Source: Bradyrhizobium septentrionale (lineage in GTDB: Bacteria > Pseudomonadota > Alphaproteobacteria > Rhizobiales > Xanthobacteraceae). Taken from it: DNA of 64,000 nt. Both the position numbers and the translations under genes were made by a program. How positions within the stretch are numbered: the first letter of the stretch is position 1; the number at the start of each line of letters is the position of its first letter. A model generated the notes under the pieces. The model ran no database searches and was not told the origin of the DNA. It saw only the letters and a program-made list of their open reading frames with translations. Shown here in pieces: positions 8,552 to 17,122 of the stretch. Location of the stretch: positions 5,784,501 through 5,848,500 of the forward strand of contig NZ_CP088285.1 in the NCBI RefSeq assembly GCF_011516645.4. Reading direction: 5' to 3'.

Positions 8552-10000
8552 ATGACCATGACAACGGACGTCACCACAACCCGCCTGTTCTCCGGTCCTG
8601 ACCGCGGCACCCGCGACAATGTCGTGCTCCGGCACGATGGCGGCATTATCACCGACATCTCGGAATCCGCGGCACCGGAGTCCGCCCCGCGCTCCCTCAT
8701 CCTCCCCGCCTTCGTCAACGCCCACGACCACGCCCGCCCGCGGGCGTCCGCCTTCGGCGCGGTCGGCATCCCGCTGGAAAGCTGGATCCTGCGCACGGTG
8801 GTCGGCACGCCGGTCGATCCCTACCTCACCGCGGCCTCGGCGCTGGCGCGCGCGGCGCAGGCCGGCTGCGCGGCGATGATGGTGCATTACACCCGGCCGA
8901 GCGGCACCGTGCCGCTGCTCGACGAGACCAGAGCGATTGCGCGCGCCGCCGGCGATGTCGGCATCCGCATCGCCTTTGCGATCGCGGTGCGCGACCAGAA
9001 CCCGATCGTCTATGGCGACGGCGAGCCGGTGCTGTCGGCTCTTGCCAGCGACGATCGCAAGACGATCGAAGAGCTGTTCGTCCGCGCGCCGATGTCGCCG
9101 AAGGCCTATATCGAGCTGACCGACGCCATCGCGGCGGCGATCGGCGGGCCGATGGTTGACGTGCAGCTGGGGCCCGCCGGGGTGCAGTGGTGCTCGAAGC
9201 CGCTCCTGGAGGCGGTTGCGGACAATTCCGCGCAGACCGGCCGCCGCATCCACATGCATCTGCTCGAGACGATCTATCAGCGCGCCTGGGCGGATGAGCA
9301 TTTTCCCGATGGCATCGTCCGCTATCTCCGTGACATCGACTTTCTCTCGGAGCGGCTGACGCTCGCGCATTGCATCCATGCCCGGCCCGACGAGATCGAG
9401 ATGATCGCGGCGTCAGGCGCGCGGATTGTCACCAATTTCTCCTCCAATTTGCATCTGCGCTCCGGGCTGGCGCCGATCGCGGCGGCCCACGCTTGCGGTT
9501 GCGCGATCGCGGTCGGCGTCGATGGTCTGGCGCTCGATGAGGATGACGATGTGCTGCGCGAGATGCGCCTGGTGCAGATGATGCATGGCGGTCTCGGCTT
9601 TCAGCGTACCTGGACGGCGCAGGAGTTCTTCGCACTCGCGATCCGCAACGGCCGCCGCGTCACCGGTGCGCCGGGGACAGGCGAGCTTGCCGTCGGTGCG
9701 CCGGCCGATTTCGTCGGCATCGATCTCGACCGCCTCGAGGGCGATCAGATCTTGCCGGCCGATCCGCTGGATTTGCTATTCGCGCGCGGCAATGCGTCGC
9801 TGGTCCGGGACGTGGTCGTCGACGGACGCACCATCGTCAGCAATGGCCGGTGCGTGGGTGTCGACCTTCCTGCTATCGAGCAGGAGCTGCGCGGCCTCTA
9901 CCGCGCGAGCGCCGCTACATACGCGCATGTGCTGCGCGCATGGCCGCGTCTTTCAGTATCGTTGCAAGACTGGTTCGAGACACAACTCACCTGCAATTAA
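8552..10000 (+). CDS. Amidohydrolase family protein (chlorohydrolase/deaminase-like)
   Basis: 482 residues with the composite fold of metal-dependent deaminases. The beta-strand 1 motif is FVNAHDHARPR, HMHLLET and LAHCIHA supply further His ligands, and GVDGLALDEDDDVL is the place of the conserved Asp. The C-terminal small beta domain has GAPADFVGIDLD. This layout matches guanine deaminase, TrzN and AtzB-like enzymes that remove amino or halide groups from N-heterocycles; the true substrate is unknown. The start ATG at 8552 has GGAGGAG upstream. It follows the NMT1-type importer on the same strand after a PAL-C repeat and precedes the carboxylase, so import, deamination/hydrolysis and carboxylation may be one route. 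Confidence 0.85.
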   Translation: MTMTTDVTTTRLFSGPDRGTRDNVVLRHDGGIITDISESAAPESAPRSLILPAFVNAHDHARPRASAFGAVGIPLESWILRTVVGTPVDPYLTAASALARAAQAGCAAMMVHYTRPSGTVPLLDETRAIARAAGDVGIRIAFAIAVRDQNPIVYGDGEPVLSALASDDRKTIEELFVRAPMSPKAYIELTDAIAAAIGGPMVDVQLGPAGVQWCSKPLLEAVADNSAQTGRRIHMHLLETIYQRAWADEHFPDGIVRYLRDIDFLSERLTLAHCIHARPDEIEMIAASGARIVTNFSSNLHLRSGLAPIAAAHACGCAIAVGVDGLALDEDDDVLREMRLVQMMHGGLGFQRTWTAQEFFALAIRNGRRVTGAPGTGELAVGAPADFVGIDLDRLEGDQILPADPLDLLFARGNASLVRDVVVDGRTIVSNGRCVGVDLPAIEQELRGLYRASAATYAHVLRAWPRLSVSLQDWFETQLTCN

Positions 10001-10137
10001 GCTGAGAGCATTCGCTTCGCATCGCGCGGCAAGCGCGGTCGGCCGCGCGAATTCCGTCAAACGGAAGAAAATTCCACTTGCATCACTTTCGGCGCACGGC
10101 TTCAAGTTCAAACAGAGGCGCGAGGCTGGAATCGATC

Positions 10138-13100
10138 ATGTCCTTCAAGAAATTGCTGATTGCCAACCGCGGTGAGATCGCGATCCGCATCGCCCGTGCC
10201 GCGGCCGAGAGCGGCCTTGCCACGGTCGCCATCTATCCCGCCGATGATGCGGCCTCGCTGCATGTCCGCGCCGCCGACGATGCCTGCGAGATCCCCGGCC
10301 GCGGCGCGCGCGCCTATCTGGACATCGAGGCGGTGATCGCGGTGGCCATGGCTGCGGGCTGCGATGCGCTGCATCCGGGCTATGGCTTCCTCAGCGAGAA
10401 CACGCAGCTTGCGCGGCGCTGTGCCGAGGAGAAGATCATTTTCGTGGGTCCGTCCCCGGAAGCGCTCGATCTGTTCGGCGACAAGGCCAAGGCCAGGGAC
10501 CTCGCGAAGAAATGCGGCGTGCCGGTCATCGCCGGCACCTCGGGCGCGACCTCGCTCGACGAGGCAAAAGCCTTCTTCGCCTCGCTCGGCGCCAACGCCG
10601 CCGTGATGATCAAGGCGATCGCCGGCGGCGGCGGGCGCGGCATGCGCGTGGTCGAGGACTTAGCCAAGCTCGACGAGGCCTATGCGCGCTGCCAGTCGGA
10701 AGCCAAGGCGGCATTCGGCAATGATGCGGTCTATGTCGAGCGGCTGATCCGCAAGGCGCGCCACATCGAGGTGCAGATCATCGGCGATCGCCACGGCGCG
10801 ATCAGCCATCTCTGGGAGCGCGAATGCACGATTCAGCGCCGCAACCAGAAGCTCATCGAGGTGGCGCCGAGCCCATCGTTAAGTGAGAGCCTGCGCGCCC
10901 GCATCATCGAGGCGGCGAAGCAGCTTGCGTCAGCCGCGCGCTACGACAATCTCGGCACCTTCGAGTTCCTGGTCGATGACGAGGCGGAGGAAAGCAAAGG
11001 CGAAGGTGAGGGCGCCTTCGCCTTCATCGAGGCCAATCCGCGGCTCCAGGTCGAGCATACCGTCACCGAGGCGGTGCTCGGTGTCGATCTCGTGCGTTCG
11101 CAGCTCGCGGTCGCCGCCGGCGCCACGCTGGCCTCGCTTGGGCTGGCGCAATCCGCGGTGCCGCTGCCGCGCGGCTATGCCATGCAGCTCCGCGTCAACA
11201 TGGAGGTGATGGACGAGAAGGGCGTGACGAAGCCGACCGGCGGCACACTCGCCGTGTTCGACCTGCCGTCCGGCCCCGGCGTCCGCGTCGATACGTTCGG
11301 CTATTCCGGCTACCGGACCAGCGCCGCGTTCGACTCGCTGCTGGCAAAAGTCATCGTGCATTCGCCAAGCCCAAAATGGTCCGACGTGGTGCACAAGGCG
11401 TCGCGCACTCTGCGCGAATTCCGCATTGGCGGCGTCGCCACCAACATCCCGTTCCTCGGCGCAATCCTGGCGCATCAGAGTTTTGCGCGGAACAAGATCA
11501 GCACGAACTTCATCGATACCCATGTGGCGGCGCTGGTCGGGACGGCCAAGGACCTCGCCGCGCCCCTAGCCGAGGTGAGCGAGGCCGCGGCAACGAAGGC
11601 CGTCGCCACTGAGGCGGCACCCGAGGGCTCGCTTCCGGTACCCGCGCCGCTGCAGGGCACGATCGTGGCGATCGAGGTCGCCGAGGGCGATCTGGTCCGT
11701 CCCGGGCAGCAGATCGCGGTGCTGGAATCGATGAAGATGGAGCATCTCGTCACAGCAGCCCATGGCGGCCGGGTGACGAAGATCGCAGGCGGCCCCGGCG
11801 TCACCTTGATGCATGGCGAGCCGATCCTGTTTCTCGAGCCCGCCGAAGTCGATGGCCATCACGCCGCGGAAGAGGCCGCGATCGATCTCGATCACATCCG
11901 CCCTGATCTGGCCGAGCTGATCGCGCGCAAGGCGATCACGCTCGACGAGAACCGTCCGACCTCGGTGGAGCGCCGCCGCAAGACCAACCAGCGCACCGCG
12001 CGCGAGAACATCGCGCAGCTGGTCGATGAGGGGTCGTTCGTCGAGTACGGCTCGCTCGCGATCGCGGCGCAGCGTCGCCGCCGCAAGGTCGAGGACCTCA
12101 TCAAGAACACGCCGGCCGATGGGTTGATCTCCGGCGTTGCTACCGTCAACGCGAAAGACTTCGGTCCCGAAGGCGCGCGCTGCATGGTGATCTCGTATGA
12201 CTACACCGTGCTGGCCGGCACCCAGGGCCATATGAACCACAAGAAGATCGACCGCATGCTATCGCTGACCGAGCAGTGGCGGCTTCCGCTGGTGTTCTAT
12301 GCCGAGGGCGGCGGCGGCCGCCCTGGCGATACCGACCGGCTCGGCATGACCGGCCTCGACGGTCCGTCCTTCGTGCAGTTCGCAAAACTCTCCGGCCTTG
12401 TGCCTGTCATCGGGGTGGTCTCGGGCTATTGCTTCGCCGGCAACGCCGCGATGCTCGGCGTCTGCGACGTCATCATCGCGACGAAGAATGCCTCGATCGG
12501 CATGGGTGGCCCCGCGATGATCGAGGGCGGCGGGCTCGGCGTCTATCATCCGGCCGAGGTCGGGCCGGTGTCGTTCCAGTCGCCGAACGGCGTGATCGAC
12601 ATCCTCGTGGAGGACGAGGAAGAGGCGACGGCGGTGGCGCAGAAATATCTGTCCTACTTCCAGGGCGCGGTGAAGGACTGGACCGCGCCGGACGAGCGGC
12701 TGCTGCGCCGCGCGATCCCGGAAAATCGTCTGCGGGTCTATGATATCCGCAACGTGATCGATCTGATCGCCGACGAGGGCTCGGTGCTGGAGATCCGGCG
12801 CGATTTCGGCGTCGGCATGATCACGGCGTTCATCCGCATCGAAGGCAAGCCGTTCGGCCTGATCGCCAACAATCCAAAGCATCTCGGCGGCGCGATCGAC
12901 GCTGCGGCCGGCGACAAGGCCGCGCGCTTCATGCAGCTCTGCGATGCCTTCGACATCCCGATCGTCTCGCTGTGCGACACGCCGGGCTTCATGGTCGGGC
13001 CCGAGGCCGAGAAGACCGCGATCGTGCGCCATGTGGCGCGGATGTTCGTCACCGGCGCCAGCATCACGGTGCCGCTGTTCGGAATCGTGCTGCGCAAGGG

Positions 13101-13452
13101 CTACGGTCTCGGCGCGCAATCGATGATCGGCGGCGGCTTCCATGCCTCGTTCTTCACGGTGGCGTGGCCGACCGGCGAGTTCGGCGGCATGGGCCTCGAA
13201 GGCTATGTCCGCCTCGGCTTCCGCAAGGAGATGGAGGCGATCGCGGACCCCCTCGAGCGCGAGAAGTATTTCCAGACCAAGGTCGCCGAGCTCTACGCCA
13301 ACGGCAAGGCGGTTTCGATCGCCTCGGTGCTCGAGATCGACGAGGTGATTGATCCCGCCGACACCAGGCACTGGATCATGGCCGGTCTCCGCTCGGTGCC
13401 GAAGCCAGAGCCGCGGACCCACCGCAAGCGTCCGTGTATTGATGCGTGGTAG
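10138..13452 (+). CDS. Single-chain biotin-dependent acyl-CoA carboxylase (BC-BCCP-CT fusion)
   Basis: 1104 residues from the ATG at 10138. Residues 1-460 are a biotin carboxylase domain (KKLLIANRGEIAIRI, GGGGRGMRVV as the ATP-grasp glycine loop, FIEANPRLQVEHTVTE). A biotin carrier domain follows with ESMKMEH, the biotinylated lysine being Lys533. The C-terminal 500 residues are a complete carboxyltransferase with both halves (GGGGRPGD, GVVSGYCFAGNAAMLG, CDTPGFMVGPEAEKTA, GLGAQSMIGGGF). Having all activities on one chain is the layout of the long-chain acyl-CoA carboxylases described from Mycobacterium and related bacteria; the acyl-CoA used is not readable. The in-frame TTG at 10078 is rejected in favour of the ATG that starts directly at the conserved MSFKKLLIANRGE. 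A weak operator-like CTTGCATCACTTTC lies at 10077. Confidence 0.93.
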   Translation: MSFKKLLIANRGEIAIRIARAAAESGLATVAIYPADDAASLHVRAADDACEIPGRGARAYLDIEAVIAVAMAAGCDALHPGYGFLSENTQLARRCAEEKIIFVGPSPEALDLFGDKAKARDLAKKCGVPVIAGTSGATSLDEAKAFFASLGANAAVMIKAIAGGGGRGMRVVEDLAKLDEAYARCQSEAKAAFGNDAVYVERLIRKARHIEVQIIGDRHGAISHLWERECTIQRRNQKLIEVAPSPSLSESLRARIIEAAKQLASAARYDNLGTFEFLVDDEAEESKGEGEGAFAFIEANPRLQVEHTVTEAVLGVDLVRSQLAVAAGATLASLGLAQSAVPLPRGYAMQLRVNMEVMDEKGVTKPTGGTLAVFDLPSGPGVRVDTFGYSGYRTSAAFDSLLAKVIVHSPSPKWSDVVHKASRTLREFRIGGVATNIPFLGAILAHQSFARNKISTNFIDTHVAALVGTAKDLAAPLAEVSEAAATKAVATEAAPEGSLPVPAPLQGTIVAIEVAEGDLVRPGQQIAVLESMKMEHLVTAAHGGRVTKIAGGPGVTLMHGEPILFLEPAEVDGHHAAEEAAIDLDHIRPDLAELIARKAITLDENRPTSVERRRKTNQRTARENIAQLVDEGSFVEYGSLAIAAQRRRRKVEDLIKNTPADGLISGVATVNAKDFGPEGARCMVISYDYTVLAGTQGHMNHKKIDRMLSLTEQWRLPLVFYAEGGGGRPGDTDRLGMTGLDGPSFVQFAKLSGLVPVIGVVSGYCFAGNAAMLGVCDVIIATKNASIGMGGPAMIEGGGLGVYHPAEVGPVSFQSPNGVIDILVEDEEEATAVAQKYLSYFQGAVKDWTAPDERLLRRAIPENRLRVYDIRNVIDLIADEGSVLEIRRDFGVGMITAFIRIEGKPFGLIANNPKHLGGAIDAAAGDKAARFMQLCDAFDIPIVSLCDTPGFMVGPEAEKTAIVRHVARMFVTGASITVPLFGIVLRKGYGLGAQSMIGGGFHASFFTVAWPTGEFGGMGLEGYVRLGFRKEMEAIADPLEREKYFQTKVAELYANGKAVSIASVLEIDEVIDPADTRHWIMAGLRSVPKPEPRTHRKRPCIDAW

Positions 13453-13481
13453 AGGCCTTCTCCGCTTCAGTCGCAGAAGGA

Positions 13482-13506
13482 AGCCCCGGCGAGGAACGCC
13501 GGGGCT
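13482..13506. terminator. Hairpin between convergent genes (bidirectional terminator-like)
   Basis: A perfect 9-bp stem AGCCCCGGC/GCCGGGGCT with a 7-base loop lies 30 bp after the carboxylase stop and 20 bp before the end of the convergent porin gene. There is no following T-run, so it may act with Rho or as a simple barrier. Confidence 0.6.
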
Positions 13507-13526
13507 CACGTCCGTAGGTGGCTAAA

Positions 13527-14264
13527 TCAGTATCTGGCTACGGCGGGCCCGCCGAAGCGATAGTTCAGCCGTATCGTCAGCAGATCCACGTCCTGGCTGA
13601 TCCGGTTGGCAGCGCCGGCCACGATGGGATTGACGACGGAGAACGAGTTGTTGGCGTCTCCCATGAAGAGGCGATCGTACTCCAGGCCGACCGACCAGTT
13701 GGGAGCAAATCCGTACTCGAAACCGACGCCGACCGTGCCGCCCCAACGGGTCGACGACGCGGAGGCCACGTTAACCCCGCCGAGCGTGGTCCAGATGTCA
13801 TATCGGTTGCTCGTCACTGCGGCGCCGCCCTTCACGTAGAACAGCGCTGCATCCCAGGCCCAACCGAGCTGGCCGGTGATAAGGCCGAGGCCGTCGGTTT
13901 TGGTTGTCGTCGAGAACAGCGGATTGATGAGGCTGACGCGCGAGCCCTTCAGGTCGGCCCAATCGCCTTGTCCCTCAAGCCCGAACACGAATTGGCCGGC
14001 CTGCCAGCGATAGCCGAGCTGACCACCGAAAACGCCCCCGGAACGTGAGCTGCAACCGTCGGGGATGACGCCGCCGGCGACGGGCACGAAGCCCCAGCAA
14101 TTGCGGCTCTCACCCCAGCCGCCGTTCGCACCGATATAGAAGCCGGTCCAATTGTAGACAGGCGGTGGAAGCGGTACGGGCTGCGCCTTCACGGCCATGT
14201 CGGCGGCGGAAGCAGGTGTCGCCATGCTCAATGCCACGGCCGCTGCAAGGAAAAATTTCTTCAT
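13527..14264 (-). CDS. Outer-membrane beta-barrel protein, Omp25/RopB-like
   Basis: 245 residues: a signal peptide (MKKFFLAAAVALSMATPASA), a short proline-rich linker PVPLPPPVYNWTGFYIGANGG, and alternating beta strands ending in LNYRFGGPAVARY with an aromatic near the C-terminus, as expected for a barrel. The VYNWTGFYIGANGGWG start is typical of the small eight-stranded porin-like proteins abundant in rhizobia, thought to stabilise the outer membrane and assist small-molecule passage. Transcribed alone, convergent with the carboxylase gene. Confidence 0.93.
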   Translation of the reverse strand: MKKFFLAAAVALSMATPASAADMAVKAQPVPLPPPVYNWTGFYIGANGGWGESRNCWGFVPVAGGVIPDGCSSRSGGVFGGQLGYRWQAGQFVFGLEGQGDWADLKGSRVSLINPLFSTTTKTDGLGLITGQLGWAWDAALFYVKGGAAVTSNRYDIWTTLGGVNVASASSTRWGGTVGVGFEYGFAPNWSVGLEYDRLFMGDANNSFSVVNPIVAGAANRISQDVDLLTIRLNYRFGGPAVARY

Positions 14265-14310
14265 CGATTCATCCCCCAGGTCGAATATGATTCACTGAAA
14301 GTTGCCTCCC

Positions 14311-14335
14311 GGATGGCTGCGAGGTGCAGCCATCC
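14311..14335. terminator. Perfect 10-bp hairpin upstream of the porin gene
   Basis: GGATGGCTGC and GCAGCCATCC pair perfectly across the loop GAGGT. It lies between the end of the small gene at 14464 and the porin start at 14264 on the same strand, so it could end the first transcript or sit in the porin leader. No T-run follows. Confidence 0.45.
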
Positions 14336-14463
14336 ACGTCGGATCGCGTTGAAGGCTACAAGCAGGGTCCCCGGACGCGTGTGCCAAAATGGCAACACGC
14401 TAGGACAATCAGAAATCCGAGCCAGTTTTCTTTTCGCTGCGCGGGGTGCGCGGGGCCGACCAT

Positions 14464-14736
14464 CTATTGACCCTCGGGATGAATGCGACCCTTCGGTACG
14501 CTTTCCTCGTCACCGAGCCAGCCGGCGATGCTTTCCGAATGGATCAATTGCCTCGGGGAGTGAGGATTGATCGTTCCGGCAAACACGACCAGGCCCTCCT
14601 CCAGTTTTGCGCGCGCGAACGACTTGGCTTCCTCTTCCGTGGCAAACGCCTTGGTTACGCGCGGGCTGCGCTCCTTCGGCAGCAGCAGCAAGCCACGCTT
14701 GCGGACTTCATAAGTCACGTACCAGCTGGCTATCAT
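14464..14736 (-). CDS. Conserved hypothetical small protein
   Basis: 90 residues, soluble, no signal peptide. The sequence begins MIASWYVTYEVRKRGLLLLPKE and continues VTKAFATEEEAKSFARAKLEEGLVVFAGTINPH, which looks like a small alpha/beta domain in which the EEEAKSFARAKL helix packs on strands. I recall similar unnamed proteins from Bradyrhizobium and relatives; no function is known. The frame has a balanced amino-acid make-up unlike shadow frames in this G+C-rich DNA, which supports it being real. Confidence 0.6.
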   Translation of the reverse strand: MIASWYVTYEVRKRGLLLLPKERSPRVTKAFATEEEAKSFARAKLEEGLVVFAGTINPHSPRQLIHSESIAGWLGDEESVPKGRIHPEGQ

Positions 14737-14989
14737 CGCGCTCGCGGATCAAAGACAAACTCGCGCCAATGAATCCTCAGTCGGGGGGAAAACCTTTGAT
14801 CTGCATCAAGGCGTGTGCTGCGGCCCCTCCCTCGCAAGGGGTGTGGAAGCTCTCCGCCGCTTTCTTTGCGCGCGATCAGCTCCGGTTACACCCGTGGTCC
14901 TACCCCCGAGCTTTCTACCTTTTGCTCGGGCCCATGGGGGCGATCGGCACCCGGCTTTCCCTGCGCCCTCTGTTTGAGGAGGGCGAAAT

Positions 14990-15036
14990 GAGGAGCAAAG
15001 CTCGGACAACTTATGTCGCGAAAATGCGGAAGTATG
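14990..15036. repeat. Diverged copy of a dispersed intergenic fragment
   Basis: AGCAAAGCTCGGACAA followed by ATGTCGCG and AATGCG resembles the stretch at 54687-54734. Both lie in otherwise empty intergenic DNA next to other palindromic repeats. The rest of the 14737-15062 gap shows no gene I can support. Confidence 0.5.
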
Positions 15037-15062
15037 ACTCACAAACCGCGCCACACATCCGG

Positions 15063-15215
15063 CGTCGTCCCGGGCAAGCGAAGCGCGACCCGGGACCAAT
15101 AACCACAAATGCCAATTGGCTTATGACGCTGTGGCCACAGCATGCTTCGACAACTCAATCCTGTGGTTATGGGTCCCGGCCCCCGTGCGCAATGGCGCAC
15201 TAGGCCGGGACGACG
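15063..15215. repeat. Intergenic inverted repeat, CGTCGTCCCGG type
   Basis: Outer arms CGTCGTCCCGG and CCGGGACGACG enclose a second pair, GGGACCAATAACCACA and TGTGGTTATGGGTCCC. It is another compound palindromic repeat filling the space before the monooxygenase gene end. Confidence 0.8.
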
Positions 15216-15253
15216 GCGGTGGACGGGGCGGGCAACTCGCGCGACCGAGAGAG

Positions 15254-16888
15254 CTACCCCAACCGCAACTCCGCATACCCCTGCGCCGCGACCGCGTCGC
15301 AGCGTTCGCGATAGGCCGGCGCGCTGCCGCTGTAGCGGGCGACGATGCGAGTCTGCTTGCCCTCGACGTTGCGGTTGATGCCGGTCATCCAGGAATCGAC
15401 CTCGTTGGAGAGCAGGCCTGTGCCGAGCGCCTTGACATGATCGGTCCAGCCGGCGGCGCCCTCGGGCGTGGCGTCGAGGAAGGTCAGGCCTTTCGCTAGC
15501 GCGAAGCGGAGCAGGCCGGTGACCCAGTCGACGCTGTATTCGATGCTGCGCGGGATGTTGCCGAGCGCGGTGTGCGGGCCCATCAGCATCATCATGTTGG
15601 GGAAGCCGTCGACCATCAGCCCGAGATAGGTTTCCGGGCCGTGCGTCCATTTCTCTTTCAACCGCGCACCATGCGCACCGCGAAAATCGATCTTGTCGAA
15701 GCTGCCCGTGATGGCGTCGAAGCCGGTGGCGTAGATGATGATGTCGAAGGCGTAGTCCTTCTGGCTGGTCCTGATACCCTCGGGCGTGATCTTTTCGATC
15801 GGCGTCTCCAAGAGGTCGACAAGTTCGACATTGTCGCGGTTGTAAACCTCGTAATAGAAGGTCTCGAGCGGCAGCCGCCTTGTGCCGAAGCCGTGGTTCT
15901 TCGGGATCAGCTTCTCGGCCACCGCCTGATTCTTCACGCGCTCACGGATCTTGCGCGCGACGAAATCGCTGATCGTGGCATTCGCTGCGCGGTCGATCAG
16001 GATATCCCTGAAATTGCCCTGCCAGATGCCGAAGCCGCGCTCGCCATAGAGTTTTTCGTAAAACGCCTCGCGCTCGGTGTCGCTGACCTCGAACGCGCCG
16101 CGCGGATCGGGCGTGTGCACGAAGCAGGCGAAGGTCTCCTTGCAGCGCGCAAAGATCTCGGGATAGCCGGCCTTGATCCTGGCTTGCGTCTCCGTATCGA
16201 TCTTGCCGTTGTGCAGCGGCGCCGCCCAGTTGGCGGTGCGCTGGAACACGGTGAGGTGGCCGACTTCGCCGGCGATGGTCTGGATGGTCTGGATGCCGGT
16301 CGCGCCGGTGCCGATCACCGCGACGCGCTTGCCGGCGAAATCCACCTTCCCTTTCGGCCAGCGCGCGGTGTGAAACGACTGCCCCTTGAAATCGTCGCGG
16401 CCCTCGATGCGCGGCAGGGTCGGTGTCGACAACGGGCCGATCGCGGTGATCAGGAAGCGGCAGGAGTGGCGCGCACCGTTCTCGAGCGTGATCTGCCAGC
16501 TTCGCGTGTCGTCCTGGTAGATCGCGGCGGTAATCCGGCTCTCGAACTGGATGTCGCGGCGCAGATCGAACTTGTCGGCGACGTAGTTGCAGTAGCGCAG
16601 GGTCTCGGGCTGTCCGGCGAAATGCTCGGACCATTCCCATTCCTGCAACAGCTCCTTCGAGAACGAATAGCCGTAGGAATAGCTCTCGGAATCGAAGCGC
16701 GCGCCGGGATAGCGGTTCCAGTACCAGGTGCCGCCGACGCCGGTGCCGGCCTCGAACACCCGCGTCTTGAGGCCGAGCTCGCGCAGCCGGTACAGCTGGT
16801 ACATGCCGGACAGGCCGGCGCCGATGATGATGACGTCGTAGTCCGGCGCAGCCGTCTGGGCGGTGTCGTCCTGGCGCAATGCGGCCAC
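15254..16888 (-). CDS. FAD-dependent monooxygenase, Baeyer-Villiger type
   Basis: About 544 residues. The first Rossmann loop is GAGLSGMYQLYRLRELG, followed by GVGGTWYWNRYPGARFDSES. The Baeyer-Villiger fingerprint is FKGQSFHTARWP, and the NADPH Rossmann loop is VIGTGATGIQTIQ, giving the usual order FAD site, fingerprint, NADPH site. Such enzymes insert oxygen next to a ketone, as in cyclohexanone monooxygenase. A GTG at 16888 with GGGAG upstream is the preferred start; a TTG 63 bases further upstream is possible. It is divergent from a P450 gene, suggesting joint use in oxidation of an aliphatic or alicyclic substrate. Confidence 0.88.
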   Translation of the reverse strand: MAALRQDDTAQTAAPDYDVIIIGAGLSGMYQLYRLRELGLKTRVFEAGTGVGGTWYWNRYPGARFDSESYSYGYSFSKELLQEWEWSEHFAGQPETLRYCNYVADKFDLRRDIQFESRITAAIYQDDTRSWQITLENGARHSCRFLITAIGPLSTPTLPRIEGRDDFKGQSFHTARWPKGKVDFAGKRVAVIGTGATGIQTIQTIAGEVGHLTVFQRTANWAAPLHNGKIDTETQARIKAGYPEIFARCKETFACFVHTPDPRGAFEVSDTEREAFYEKLYGERGFGIWQGNFRDILIDRAANATISDFVARKIRERVKNQAVAEKLIPKNHGFGTRRLPLETFYYEVYNRDNVELVDLLETPIEKITPEGIRTSQKDYAFDIIIYATGFDAITGSFDKIDFRGAHGARLKEKWTHGPETYLGLMVDGFPNMMMLMGPHTALGNIPRSIEYSVDWVTGLLRFALAKGLTFLDATPEGAAGWTDHVKALGTGLLSNEVDSWMTGINRNVEGKQTRIVARYSGSAPAYRERCDAVAAQGYAELRLG

Positions 16889-17122
16889 CTGTCGTCGCTC
16901 CCTGATCGGTTGATTGCCGGCAAGGCTAGCCGGTCTCGCCGCTGCCGACAAACATCGAACAGCGGGGCAGCTATCGGGATTTGCCGGGTGCGCGGGCCTG
17001 CGCGCATTCCGCGCGGCGGACTGTCCGCCCGGTGGCTTTACTCGACCGCGGGATTGCCCCTATCGTCGGCCCGGCACAATGATCGCCCGCCAAGCGGCGA
17101 CGGAACCAGTGGGAGTGAAGCG

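Noticed and set aside
6770..9379. 869-codon reverse-strand frame across the permease, binding protein and amidohydrolase
   Set aside because: It runs through three well-supported forward genes and a palindromic repeat, so it is not coding.
14737..15253. Small ORFs in the gap before the monooxygenase
   Set aside because: They consist of parts of inverted repeats and dispersed fragments; no frame has a plausible protein composition or ribosome site.
15572..17122. Long N-terminal extension of the P450 frame
   Set aside because: It is antisense to the Baeyer-Villiger monooxygenase; the ATG at 17123 with a strong ribosome site gives a normal-length P450.
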